Shown here one piece after another: positions 7,034 to 15,725 of a DNA stretch of 64,000 nucleotides (position 1 is the stretch's first letter; each line of letters starts with the position of its first letter). Position numbers and translations under genes: made by a program. The notes beneath the pieces were generated by a model. It saw only the letters and a program-made list of their open reading frames with translations. It did no database searches and had not been told where the DNA came from. The stretch comes from JACPDH01 sp041671505 (GTDB taxonomy: Bacteria > Acidobacteriota > Thermoanaerobaculia > Gp7-AA8). The DNA is taken from positions 1-64,000 of the forward strand of contig JBAZBK010000020.1 in NCBI GenBank assembly GCA_041671505.1, read 5' to 3'.

Positions 7034-8107
7034 ATGAAACTTCTGCTCGTGATTCTCTCCCTCGTCGTCGCGCCTTTCGCCGCGGCCGACTCAGACAGTA
7101 CGACGAAACCGAAGCAGGCGAGCCCTGTGCGATTCAAGGTCGCCAACGATGTCGAGCTGCCGGCACAGCTAAGAGCTGCGCGGGACATTCGGTGGTACGG
7201 CGATTCATCCGTGGTCCTGGCTGCAGGGAGGCCGGGCTTGTTCGAGTTTTTTCCGGCGACGGGCAAGTCCAATGTTCTCGTGCCCGGCACCGGCCCGGGG
7301 AGCTTCTTTTTCGCGGCGCGCGTTGCGTCGTCCGACGGCCGCCTGCTCGTCGCCTCTGTGTTTCGCTCTCTCGCGGTGAAGACGAGCCAGGGTGTCACGC
7401 GGCCGTTTCCCTTCGAGTTGATCGTCGACGCCGACATCTCGGGTGACAGAATCGCCATCCTCGGGGCGACCCGTGCCCGAACCGGAGAATGGAACCCGGA
7501 GGGCGGCGTCGTCTGGCTCGGCAAGTTGGAGGCGGACGGAACGGTGACTGACCTCCGACCGCTGATCGTCTCCGAGGAGCGCGGCGATCGAGACCCGGTG
7601 AATCGGTGTCACTATCTGGAGCTCGGAGCTCTGCGTTTCCTGTCCGACGGATCTCTGCTGGTCGCGCCCGGCCTCGTGCCCGGCGTCTTCCTGTACGGCT
7701 CGAACGGCCGCCTGATCAAGACCTGGGAAACCGAAGGGCGCGGGTTCGAGGACCGCTGCCGGTTGTCTGATGCTGAGCATCTGACGTTCGTCAAGGAGCC
7801 GCTTCCTCGATTCGAGTGGATCAACGAACACACCGTCGTCGACGACGTGCTCATCCTGCCGTCGGGCCCCGCGCTCGTGCTGCGGGCGATCGACGGGCAA
7901 CAGACGAAATGGTCCCTCCTGCACCTGCTTCCCGACGGGAACGTCCGGGCCGAGCCGCTTCCACTGTCGTCCCGCTCCACGTTCGCGCACGTCCGTGGCG
8001 ATGTGCGTGGGAAGACGATCGCGTTCGTCGTGCTCGAATACGGATTGTCGCCGGATGCGCCTCCCCCCGCGCCTCCTCGCGTCGTGCTCGTCGAGGTCGC
8101 GAAGTGA
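7034..8107 (+). CDS. Secreted beta-propeller-like protein
   Basis: The 357-residue product has a signal peptide (KLLLVILSLVVAPFAAAD). The mature part resembles a six-bladed NHL/TolB-like propeller, with repeated blade-like strands such as DIRWYGDSSVVLAAG, GALRFLSDGSLLVAPG and GVFLYGSNGRLIKTW. No catalytic residues are recognisable. Its stop overlaps the GTG start of the next gene by four bases (8104-8107), so the two are translationally coupled and probably act together in the periplasm or at the cell surface. Substrate or partner unknown. Confidence 0.75.
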   Translation: MKLLLVILSLVVAPFAAADSDSTTKPKQASPVRFKVANDVELPAQLRAARDIRWYGDSSVVLAAGRPGLFEFFPATGKSNVLVPGTGPGSFFFAARVASSDGRLLVASVFRSLAVKTSQGVTRPFPFELIVDADISGDRIAILGATRARTGEWNPEGGVVWLGKLEADGTVTDLRPLIVSEERGDRDPVNRCHYLELGALRFLSDGSLLVAPGLVPGVFLYGSNGRLIKTWETEGRGFEDRCRLSDAEHLTFVKEPLPRFEWINEHTVVDDVLILPSGPALVLRAIDGQQTKWSLLHLLPDGNVRAEPLPLSSRSTFAHVRGDVRGKTIAFVVLEYGLSPDAPPPAPPRVVLVEVAK

Positions 8108-11100
8108 GGGCAGGTGTATGGGCGGCGGCGCTATGCGCTGCAGTGGCCGCGTCTGTCAGCGGCGCCGCGTCGAGGACGATTGGTGTGCCTGCCAGCGGTC
8201 CTCCCGCGGAGGTGATCCTGCCCTCTCCCGGTTCGGCCGGTCGTCCGGCGTTTGATCACTTCTGGGTGGTCACGGATGATGGTTGCGCTGTAAAGGCGAC
8301 GACTCCGGAGGATGCAGCCCGGTTGGTCGAAACGACAGCCGACCATCCCGTTGGCAGGAAGCTGCGCGTGATCGTCGTTACCCCGGCCGGCCAGCGAGAC
8401 CCCGTCCGTGGCGCCATCCTCACGGGGCCCGCGGAGATGTGGTCCGAAGTGCCGGAGCAGCTCCTGGCGCACGTTCCGTTAGGCCGGGAGCAATCGGCAA
8501 CGGTGTGCGTTTCGCCCGCGTCCAGGATTCGCTTCGTCGGCGAGGAGTTCGCGTCCGTATGGGTCGACGTCCGGGATGGGCTGAGTGAGCTCCGCATCGT
8601 CGCGGCGCCGGCACTCGGGCGGACACTCCGCGTCAGGGGGAGCGCGGGTGCGCCGCTGACGGACGCCGTCGCCAATCTGGGAGTCACACCGGAGGGTGGT
8701 GAACGAGGACGGGTCGTCGCCGTTGCGCGCTCGAGCGCGAAAGGTGAGCTCGCGTTTGAGAAGATTCCAGGGGATTCCCGGCTATCGCTCGTCGTCAATC
8801 ATCCCGACCATCTGCCTCTCGTCCTCGATGGGCGCCTGGCAGACCTGCCCGAGAGCGTCACATTGCAGACGGGAGCAGCAGTCAATGGGCGGGTCGTGAA
8901 CGAGAAGGAGGAGCCGCTATCCGGCGTGACGGTTACGATCGAGGGATGGTTGGCATCGAATTCGGACGCCCTCTTCCAACGCTCGACCTCGACGGACGAT
9001 GAGGGCGTTTGGCGCATGGGTGCGGTGCCCTCGCGCGTGACGGTCGTCGCGGCGAAACCGGGATACGCGATCCGACGTGACGAGCTCGTCATCGAAGAGG
9101 GGAAGCTGAATGTCGGTACAGTCGTCCTGTCCAACGGCTTCAATCTCACGCTGCGCGTTCGGACTGATGACCGGATTCCGATCGCCGATGCCATGACGCG
9201 AGTCGATGGACGTGATGGATCGACTCGTAGCGATGCCAAGGGGAACGCGCTCCTCCGCGACCTGGACGCGTCCGTGCCCCTGGTGCTGAGGATCGGCGCA
9301 GAGGGCTTCATCGAGAGGAAGCTGACCGTTCACCCTCCACTTCCTCGCATCGTCGACGTCGCATTGACCAGAGCCTTCATTGTCACGGGCGCCTACCGGG
9401 ACAAAGAACACGCCCCAATCGCGGACGCTTTGCTCAAGGTCGAGGCCGGGAGCGGCTATCGTGATGTTCGTGTCGACCCGACGGGTGTGTTCCGGCTGGA
9501 GCTCGAGCCCGATGTAGAGTACAGCCTTTCGCTGCTGTCGCCTTCCAACGGAGACTTACGGCTGCCGCCTGTTCGCGGAGTCAGTGGCGAACAGCGTGAC
9601 CTTGGCGAACTGACGCCACAGCCGGGTGCCACGATCACCGGGCGAGTCATCTCGAGTGTCACAGGGCTGCCTGTTCTGAGCGCTTCCGTCTGGGCGCCGC
9701 GACCAACGCCCGAGGGACCAGTGATGGCCTGGGTGAGCGGAAACGTGATTCGAGGCGTAAGCGACCGAGAAGGATTATTTGTTCTGCGTGGCGTTCCGTT
9801 CGCTCCGTTGCTGCTGCGCGTGGACGCTCCGAGCCATGCCCGCCAGTTCGAGGGCGTTTCGCCCGAGCCGCTTCAATCGCAGATCGACCTTGGCGACATT
9901 CTCGTCGACCAGGGTGCAGAGATCGTCGTGAACGTCGACGGGGACTCAGAGGGTGCTACGGCACGCCTCGACCTCCGAGGGGAATACCTCGATCTCGACA
10001 TTCTCACGGCTCAGGTCGTCGAAGGGCGCGCGACGTTTCCCGCGGTGACTCCGGGCAAGATCATCCTGACCGTGTTGCGAGAACGGGAGACGATTTGCGA
10101 GCAAGCGATCGAGGCTCCAGCGACCGGCTCGAAGAGCGTCACGTGTTCCGCGTCGAGCACGACGCTTCGCGGCCAGGTCCTCGTCGGCGGAAAGGCGGCA
10201 GGACAAGGCACCCTGACGCTCACATCGCGGACGGGTTCTGTGCATGCCGCGATCATGACCTCCGTGTCTCCCCATGGATCGCGCCGTCAACAGACGTATG
10301 GCGACTCGGGGTCGCGAAAGGTTGCCAAGGTCGATTCCGCGGGACGATTCGTCCTGACGGGGATGCGAACCGGCAGCTGGGAAGTCGAGTGGCGGCCGCT
10401 TTCCGGCGGCCCGAGCGAGCCGCGGCAGATTGAGATTCCCGATGTTGCAGAGCACGAGGTTACGCTCGACTATCCTGGGGGCTCGGTATCCGGCGTCGTC
10501 GTCGACCGAGACGGTCGCCCGGTAGCTGGCGCGCGGGCCTTCGACGTTGCATCGCTGGTGACAGTCGTGGCAGGGCCCGACGGCTCGTTCCGGCTGAATT
10601 CAATCTCCGAGGGACCGCGCGCGTTTCGCGCGCGTCTTGGGAATCGAGAGAGCGATATCGTCCGAGCGGTCGTGGAACGGGAGCGCGAGACGACGATCGA
10701 GTTGATCCTGCGGGACGGCGATGCGAACCAGGTTCAGGTTAGGCTCTTTTCCGCGGACGGCAGTCCAGCTTCCGGTGCATTCGTGTTCGTCCAGGCGACG
10801 GGGCAACCCTTGCGGACGATTACCGCGGACATGACGGGCGGGGCGGTCGTCAGGTTCTCTGACGCTCTGCCGACGAGTTTGCGAGTGGCGGCATGGCACA
10901 ACGGTGCGTGGCATTTCGGAAATGAGGTCTCGATGACCTCGATCCGCGAGGGCTTGACGGTGCGCCTTGGCAACACGGGAGCATTGGTCGTCAAGTCGGA
11001 GAGAGTCAGCGGGAGGATCGATCTCGTCGGGCCCGCCGGCTGGAATGTCGCGCAACTCATTTCCCAGCTTGGATTCCAACCGCAAATCGTGAACGGAACC

Positions 11101-11208
11101 TTGCGAATTGCCGGGCTTTCCCCCGGGTCGTACGTCGTGGCCGCTGGAGATCAGCGTCGCGATGTGAACGTCGTGGCTCGCAAGGACACGGTTGTCGAGT
11201 TCGAGTGA
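8104..11208 (+). CDS. Large secreted protein with carboxypeptidase-regulatory-like repeats
   Basis: The frame is open further upstream, but the GTG at 8104 overlaps the previous stop and is followed at once by a signal peptide (RAGVWAAALCAAVAASVSGAAS), so I choose it; the product is 1034 residues. It carries several prealbumin-like domains of the carboxypeptidase-D regulatory type, seen as recurrent G-R-V starts and P(I/L)xxA/G turns: VNGRVVNEKEEPLSGVTVTI, ITGRVISSVTGLPVLSASVW, VSGVVVDRDGRPVAGARAF. Such domains are usually adhesive or structural. No peptidase domain is present. It is coupled to the propeller gene; the pair may form a surface complex. Confidence 0.8.
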   Translation: MRAGVWAAALCAAVAASVSGAASRTIGVPASGPPAEVILPSPGSAGRPAFDHFWVVTDDGCAVKATTPEDAARLVETTADHPVGRKLRVIVVTPAGQRDPVRGAILTGPAEMWSEVPEQLLAHVPLGREQSATVCVSPASRIRFVGEEFASVWVDVRDGLSELRIVAAPALGRTLRVRGSAGAPLTDAVANLGVTPEGGERGRVVAVARSSAKGELAFEKIPGDSRLSLVVNHPDHLPLVLDGRLADLPESVTLQTGAAVNGRVVNEKEEPLSGVTVTIEGWLASNSDALFQRSTSTDDEGVWRMGAVPSRVTVVAAKPGYAIRRDELVIEEGKLNVGTVVLSNGFNLTLRVRTDDRIPIADAMTRVDGRDGSTRSDAKGNALLRDLDASVPLVLRIGAEGFIERKLTVHPPLPRIVDVALTRAFIVTGAYRDKEHAPIADALLKVEAGSGYRDVRVDPTGVFRLELEPDVEYSLSLLSPSNGDLRLPPVRGVSGEQRDLGELTPQPGATITGRVISSVTGLPVLSASVWAPRPTPEGPVMAWVSGNVIRGVSDREGLFVLRGVPFAPLLLRVDAPSHARQFEGVSPEPLQSQIDLGDILVDQGAEIVVNVDGDSEGATARLDLRGEYLDLDILTAQVVEGRATFPAVTPGKIILTVLRERETICEQAIEAPATGSKSVTCSASSTTLRGQVLVGGKAAGQGTLTLTSRTGSVHAAIMTSVSPHGSRRQQTYGDSGSRKVAKVDSAGRFVLTGMRTGSWEVEWRPLSGGPSEPRQIEIPDVAEHEVTLDYPGGSVSGVVVDRDGRPVAGARAFDVASLVTVVAGPDGSFRLNSISEGPRAFRARLGNRESDIVRAVVERERETTIELILRDGDANQVQVRLFSADGSPASGAFVFVQATGQPLRTITADMTGGAVVRFSDALPTSLRVAAWHNGAWHFGNEVSMTSIREGLTVRLGNTGALVVKSERVSGRIDLVGPAGWNVAQLISQLGFQPQIVNGTLRIAGLSPGSYVVAAGDQRRDVNVVARKDTVVEFE

Positions 11209-11388
11209 CAGCGAAGCGCACGAGAGGCAGATGGCTGTGGGGCCACGATCGGGAGGCAGCATCGCATCGGGGACCAGCATCGAGGGTCATCCATTGGGCC
11301 CCCTTGTCAAGTACGACAGAGGTTCTCCGGGCGGGTGGGGGCATCCGCGGGTACGACAACGTGACCAACCTGGAGGCGTTCGGCGGCG

Positions 11389-11410
11389 CGCCGACGGCTT
11401 GCCGTCGGCG
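11389..11410. terminator. Hairpin downstream of the secreted-protein pair
   Basis: CGCCGACGG-CTTG-CCGTCGGCG is a perfect nine-base-pair stem about 180 bases after the stop of the preceding gene. No T-tract follows. It may be a terminator or part of the structured stretch that continues to 11521. Confidence 0.35.
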
Positions 11411-11421
11411 ATAGCAGCCGG

Positions 11422-11521
11422 GTAACCGGAGCGGTTCGGCGAGTCATCCCGCAGAGCGGGACCGGAGCGAAGCGGAGGAGCCGCCGTTAGGCGGCTTGAC
11501 TCGACGAAGCGCGGAGGTTAC
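11422..11521. other. Nested inverted repeats, candidate structured RNA or cruciform
   Basis: An outer stem pairs GTAACC (11422-11427) with GGTTAC (11516-11521). Inside it CGAGTCA (11440-11446) pairs with TGACTCG (11497-11503). Within that lie two perfect hairpins: CCCGC-AGA-GCGGG (11448-11460) and AGCCGCC-GTTA-GGCGGCT (11479-11496). All four stems are compatible and would form a branched fold. The block lies between the secreted-protein operon and the IS110 transposase. Whether it is transcribed is unknown. I see no coding potential in 11209-11889. Confidence 0.35.
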
Positions 11522-11818
11522 TCCTCGGTGGTCGGGCTGGTGGCTCGTGGTTCGATCGCATTCCCGTTCGTTTCAGTCGTGTGAGCTGGATCGAGTTCGG
11601 GTCGATCCGCATCAGTCATCCATCAGGATCAAGACGAGCACCGCAGCCGGAGCCGCGTTGGTGTCGTCCTTGCCTCGTCGGAGGCACCAGAAACGTGATC
11701 GGTGCGAGGGCGTGTCCAGGCGTATGTCACAGATCTCGTGGTTCATCGCAGACATGTCTGCGAGTCCAACCCCAGTTTGGCTCACGCCGTCGTCGCGGAT
11801 CGAACAACGAGCCGGAAT

Positions 11819-11882
11819 CGGTGCGGGTCCAATCAGACCTCCGAGTTCAGAGTCTCAACCCCTGATCCTGGCTCCCGCACCG
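11819..11882. other. Inverted repeat just downstream of the IS110 transposase
   Basis: CGGTGCGGG (11819-11827) and CCCGCACCG (11874-11882) are perfect nine-base arms around a 46-base loop, ending eight bases from the transposase stop. IS110-family elements carry a guide (bridge/seeker) RNA in a non-coding end, and this structured flank is one candidate site. Confidence 0.35.
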
Positions 11883-11889
11883 ACCCGGC

Positions 11890-12915
11890 TCAACCGAAGA
11901 CTCGTGCCGGATCGAACTTCACTCGCTCGTGCATCACGTGCCAGCCGGCACGCGCGAGCTTGTGCGCCAGGGCCGCGCGGGCGACGATCGTGTTTGTGCG
12001 TGCCTTCTTCCGGTCGTAGAAGCGCCGGGCTTGCGGGTAGTAGCGGATCGCGAAGTTGGATGCCTCCATCCACGCCCAGGCGAGATAGCGGTTTCCGCAC
12101 TTGGCGTTGCCGCTCCCCTTGGACTTGCCGTTGCTGATCCGCTGCGCGCGAACGCACCGGCAATACGAGGCGTAGTCGCCGGGGGAGGCGAACCGATCGA
12201 CCGGTCCGGTCTCGAGATGAATCGTCATCGCGAGGATCTTGCCCACGCCCCACATTGTCGTCAGCCGCTTCCAGTCCTCGGACGTCTTGACGCTGTCGAG
12301 AATCGCCTGCTCGAGCTTGGCGATCTGCGCGTCGAGTGCCATGATCACGTCGAGGGTTGTGCTCAGAGCCATCGCTCGGTGGGCATTCGGCTCGTTTCGC
12401 GTGAGGGCTTCGACGTCCAACGACCGCAGATCGTTGACCGTCACAGGCACACCCTCATTTCTCTGTTTCAGGTTCTGCAGGCTTAGCAGGTTCGCCGTAC
12501 GCTGCTGAACGAGCCGCACCCGTTTGCGAAGCAGGTCGCGAAGAGCCCGGTGTGCCTTCGGCATGATGTAGCCCACGGGCAGAATGCCGAGCCGCATCAG
12601 TTGCGCGAGCCAGCGCGCGTCGTGTCGGTCATCCGCGTACTTGAGTCCGCTGTACTGCTGCACCGCCGCGGTGTTCACGAGCCGCACTTCGTAGCCGTCC
12701 TCCGCGAGTCCGTCGACGAGCCAGTACCAGTTGAACGTCGACTCGACCGCGACGGCCACGATTCGCTCGCGGTGCGGCTTGAGCGCCGAAAGAATTTCCG
12801 GCAACCGGTTCTTCAGTCGTCGCTCGTAGACGACGTGATCTGAAGCGTCGAGAATCGTCAGGAAGCTGTTGTTCGAGTGGAGATCAATCGCGGCGTAGAG
12901 TGGTGATTCGTGCAT
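11890..12915 (-). CDS. IS110-family transposase (DEDD recombinase)
   Basis: The 341-residue protein has the N-terminal RuvC-like DEDD domain of IS110 transposases: D11 in AAIDLHSNN, E58 in VAVESTFNW, and D96/D99 in YADDRHDARWLAQL. The C-terminal Tnp20-type domain follows at about 205-310 (LTTMWGVGKILAMTIHLETG, GDYASYCRC, GNAKCGNRYLAW). A strong AAGGAGGT site sits before the ATG. The length is normal and no frameshift is seen, so it may be active. Recombinases of this family are RNA-guided and leave no target duplication. Element ends could not be placed from one copy. Confidence 0.95.
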   Translation of the reverse strand: MHESPLYAAIDLHSNNSFLTILDASDHVVYERRLKNRLPEILSALKPHRERIVAVAVESTFNWYWLVDGLAEDGYEVRLVNTAAVQQYSGLKYADDRHDARWLAQLMRLGILPVGYIMPKAHRALRDLLRKRVRLVQQRTANLLSLQNLKQRNEGVPVTVNDLRSLDVEALTRNEPNAHRAMALSTTLDVIMALDAQIAKLEQAILDSVKTSEDWKRLTTMWGVGKILAMTIHLETGPVDRFASPGDYASYCRCVRAQRISNGKSKGSGNAKCGNRYLAWAWMEASNFAIRYYPQARRFYDRKKARTNTIVARAALAHKLARAGWHVMHERVKFDPARVFG

Positions 12916-12932
12916 CGGGCACCTCCTTGATC

Positions 12933-12954
12933 CGCGAAGGTACCAGCCTTCGCG
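12933..12954. other. Hairpin upstream of the IS110 transposase
   Basis: CGCGAAGG-TACCAG-CCTTCGCG is a perfect eight-base-pair stem immediately upstream of the transposase ribosome-binding site. In the IS110 subgroup the guide RNA is encoded at the 5' end, so this is a second candidate position for it; it could equally be a transposase-control hairpin. Confidence 0.35.
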
Positions 12955-12975
12955 TTAGGTATGCCCATATGCGTA

Positions 12976-13029
12976 TCAGGCCTCGAAACTGTACTTTAGG
13001 TTCGCCTAAAGTACAGATTCGAGGCCTGA
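12976..13029. repeat. REP-like palindrome with TTCG tetraloop, family 1
   Basis: TCAGGCCTCGAAACTGTACT plus TTAGG pairs with its downstream complement over 25 positions with one mismatch, closed by TTCG at 13001-13004. This is the best-preserved copy of family 1. It lies 60 bases upstream of the IS110 transposase start. Confidence 0.85.
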
Positions 13030-13276
13030 CCCCAACAGTGTGTCGACGCAGATTCGCAAGGGACACGAGATCATCGCGCCCTTCACCTTCCTCCTGCTAT
13101 ACGCGGCGCGGACAGGGTCACAGCCGGACTATTAACTTCTGCTGACGCGCGGAATGGACTCCCGGGCGCGCTGGCGGTCGAGTGCTCCGGATGGCCCCGG
13201 TCTCGATCCCGATCGCCTCTCGAGGAGCGGGTTACTCCACCCGGGCAGGCGCACCGTCCGGAGCCCGAAGCCGCTG

Positions 13277-13364
13277 CCGCGTCGTCGCGTTCAACGAGAC
13301 CGGCGTCGGCGTTTCCGAACCGGTGACACCCGGATTCGTGAGAAGACGCGGCGCGCGGCGATGA
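13277..13364 (+). pseudogene. Orphan copy of the 3' end of the secreted-protein gene at 2106-4517
   Basis: These 88 bases match 4430-4517 with four differences, and all four are synonymous (ACT/ACA, CCT/CCC, GGC/GGA, AGG/AGA). The encoded tail, VVAFNETGVGVSEPVTPG to the RRRGARR stop, is identical. Upstream of 13277 the similarity stops and no FN3 body can be read. It is the remnant of a paralogue, not a fresh duplication, because the changes spare the protein. Confidence 0.75.
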
Positions 13365-13409
13365 GACCAGGCGCATGATCGCGTCCGGGGTCGCACCTCG
13401 ATCGCGTCT

Positions 13410-13536
13410 GGGGTCGCACCTCGAAAGTTTCCTCTCATCGGTCTTCGCACCTCGCAGGTCGAGGCGCGTGCCTAGAAAGTCGGCCGATGGAGAGAGTGAT
13501 CGCGAGTCCGCAAGGAAACGTTCGAGGTGTGACCCC
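13410..13536. repeat. REPIN-like inverted repeat, family 3
   Basis: GGGGTCGCACCTCGAAAGTT followed by TCCT (13410-13433) is inverted at 13513-13536 with two mismatches over 24 bases. A partial direct copy of the left arm, GGGGTCGCACCTCGA, lies at 13387-13401. The core resembles family 1 (GGGTC...CTCGAA). No gene is seen from 13365 to 13854. Confidence 0.6.
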
Positions 13537-13854
13537 CGAAGCTGGGAGAGAGTGTAGCGGATGCGGGGGCCCGGGCACGACTTGCGAGCAGAAGGTTGCG
13601 AGCAGAAGGACCCTGAAGCACTGCCTCCAGCCACTGCGGGGAGCGGCACACGGAGGAGATGGAGGTGCTCAGGCTTTCGACGTTGTGAGAGCCTCGATGG
13701 CTCCATGGGAACCACGTCCTGACTTGTTGTTGAGACGAGCGAGACGCTCAGAATTTCACCCGCCGCGGCCTCGAACCTGAAGGGCGTTTCGCTATCCCCT
13801 CCTGCACTGTCCTACACTATCCGCCGTGTCCACCGTGACCGCGACGCGTGTCGA

Positions 13855-15039
13855 ATGACGCAATCTCCACTCCCCCGACTCCAGGAACGAATCAAGGAGC
13901 TGACGGCGCTGCACCAGACCGCACGGATTCTGCAACGTGCGGACGCGTCGCCCGGCGTGGTGATCGAGCGGATCGTGACTATCCTGCCGGCCGCCTGGCA
14001 GTATCCCGCGGTCACCGAGGCGCGCATTCGATTCCGGGAGTGGGCCGCGGCCACGCCTCGTTTTGCAGCGACGACCTGGATGCAGAACGCCGTCATCGCG
14101 ACGCGTGGAGGGGAGAGCGGGCTCATCGAAATCGCCTACACGGAGGAGCGCCCACCGGCCGACGAAGGTCCCTTCCTGAACGAGGAGCGAGACCTGATCG
14201 ATTCGCTGGCGGAGATGCTGCGGTCGTACTTCGAGCGCCTGATTGCCGAAGAGAACATTCAGGAAGCGCACCGGTCGCTCGAACGTCAGGTCTCGGAGCG
14301 AACCGAGGATCTGGCCCGAGCAAACGCGCAGCTCTCCCGGCGGGTCGAGGAGTACACCGAGGCGCAGGGGCGAATCGAGCGGTATCAAGTCCAGCTCCGG
14401 CGGCTCGCGTCGCAACTGGCTGCGGTGGAAGCGCGGGAACGTCGCACGATCGCCGCCGACCTTCACGATCACATCGGTCAGGCTCTCGCGTTCATCAAGA
14501 TGAACATCGCTCAACTTCAGGCCAACGCCACGTTCTGCGGGTTCGAGACCGAGATCGCGGAAACGCTGGTCCTGCTCAATCAGACGATCCGGTACACCCG
14601 TGATCTGACGTCCCAGATCAGTCCGCCCGTGCTATATGAGCTGGGCCTGGCGTCGGCGTTGCGTTGGCTCGGCGAGAACGCCCGGATCAAACAGAAGATC
14701 GCGGTCACGGTGGAAGGCCCGACTGAGCATCGGCGCCTGGCGGACGAGATCAGCGCGACGGTGTTCAAGTCGGTTCAGGAGCTTTTGACCAACGTGGTGA
14801 AACATTCCGGAGCTACATCGGTCGCGATTCGGCTGGAGATCTCTGAAACCGGATTACGCGTCGAGGTCTCCGACGACGGTTCCGGATTCGAAGTCGACGT
14901 CGTGCAGACGACCGAATCTCTCGACGACCATTTCGGGCTGTTCAGTATTCGTGAACAGATCCGGTACCTTGGAGGCAGGGCGGAGATCGGATCGTCGCCC
15001 GGCAAGGGCACGAGAGTGTCGCTGAGGTTGCCTTGTTGA
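13855..15039 (+). CDS. NarL-family sensor histidine kinase (HisKA_3)
   Basis: The 394-residue kinase has an N-terminal GAF-like region without transmembrane segments (about 1-125), a coiled coil (135-190), a HisKA_3 dimerisation domain with ARERRTIAADLHDHIGQAL (phospho-histidine near 204) and an HATPase (N box QELLTNVVKHSG, G1 DDGSGF, G2 GKGTRVSL) ending the protein. It is therefore probably a cytoplasmic sensor. The next gene starts 16 bases later and encodes the cognate NarL/FixJ-type regulator. The stimulus is not evident. Confidence 0.9.
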   Translation: MTQSPLPRLQERIKELTALHQTARILQRADASPGVVIERIVTILPAAWQYPAVTEARIRFREWAAATPRFAATTWMQNAVIATRGGESGLIEIAYTEERPPADEGPFLNEERDLIDSLAEMLRSYFERLIAEENIQEAHRSLERQVSERTEDLARANAQLSRRVEEYTEAQGRIERYQVQLRRLASQLAAVEARERRTIAADLHDHIGQALAFIKMNIAQLQANATFCGFETEIAETLVLLNQTIRYTRDLTSQISPPVLYELGLASALRWLGENARIKQKIAVTVEGPTEHRRLADEISATVFKSVQELLTNVVKHSGATSVAIRLEISETGLRVEVSDDGSGFEVDVVQTTESLDDHFGLFSIREQIRYLGGRAEIGSSPGKGTRVSLRLPC

Positions 15040-15055
15040 GAGAGGGTGTGATGTC

Positions 15056-15706
15056 ATGATCATCCGGGTGCTTGTCGCCGACGACCATCGTCTGTTTCGC
15101 GATGGAGTCCGCACGCTGCTCGAACGGGAGGCCGACCTGGAGGTCGTGGGGGTGGCGGCCGACGGCCAGTCGGTGCTCACTCAGGTCGATACCTGCCGGC
15201 CTAACGTGGTTCTCATGGACGTATCGATGCCCGGGCTCAACGGGCTCGAGACGACGCGGCGTCTTCGAGCCGACCACCCTGACATCGCCGTCCTCATGCT
15301 CTCGATGCACGCCGACCACCGCTTCGTGGTCGAAGCGCTTCGCGCCGGGGCACTCGGTTACGTCCCCAAGGACTGCGAGATCAGCGAACTGCGCGCGGCA
15401 ATCCGGACCGTCAACGGGCGTCAACTCTACCTTTCGCCGTCGCTCGCCGGCCGGGTCGTGCGCGACTATCTCGCGCTGATGGGCGATCGTCCCGACTCCG
15501 CGTTCTCGGTGCTCAGTGCCCGCGAGCGGGAGGTGCTGCAGATGCTCGCCGAGGGGCGCACGGCGAAGGACATCGCGGGCACGCTTGGCGTCAGCATCAA
15601 GACCGTCGAATCGCACCGGAAGAACATCATGGACAAGCTCGATATCCATAGCGTCGCCGAACTGACCAAGTACGCCATTCGAGAAGGACTCACTCACCTC
15701 GAGTAG
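15056..15706 (+). CDS. NarL/FixJ-family response regulator
   Basis: The 216-residue protein has a receiver domain (acidic pair DD in VLVADDHRLF, phospho-acceptor in VVLMDVSMPGLNG, conserved lysine in YVPKD) at 1-120 and a LuxR-type helix-turn-helix at about 150-212 (SAREREVLQMLAEGRTAKDI, KTVESHRKNIMDKL). It forms a two-gene operon with the preceding kinase, and its targets are unknown. A MITE-like hairpin follows about 20 bases after its stop and may serve as the transcript end. Confidence 0.95.
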   Translation: MIIRVLVADDHRLFRDGVRTLLEREADLEVVGVAADGQSVLTQVDTCRPNVVLMDVSMPGLNGLETTRRLRADHPDIAVLMLSMHADHRFVVEALRAGALGYVPKDCEISELRAAIRTVNGRQLYLSPSLAGRVVRDYLALMGDRPDSAFSVLSAREREVLQMLAEGRTAKDIAGTLGVSIKTVESHRKNIMDKLDIHSVAELTKYAIREGLTHLE

Positions 15707-15725
15707 GGCCGGTTGCCGTCGCCCG

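Noticed and set aside
8104..11208. Longer version of the secreted protein starting at 7816
   Set aside because: The extra N-terminus lies inside the preceding gene in another frame and is arginine-rich. The GTG at 8104 begins a signal peptide.
11422..11521. Integron attC site
   Set aside because: GTAACC/GGTTAC and GTTAGGC look superficially similar, but the conserved R'/R'' boxes are not in the right order and there is no integrase or cassette array.
11496..12137. 213-residue plus-strand ORF
   Set aside because: It overlaps the IS110 transposase on the opposite strand and has shadow-like composition.
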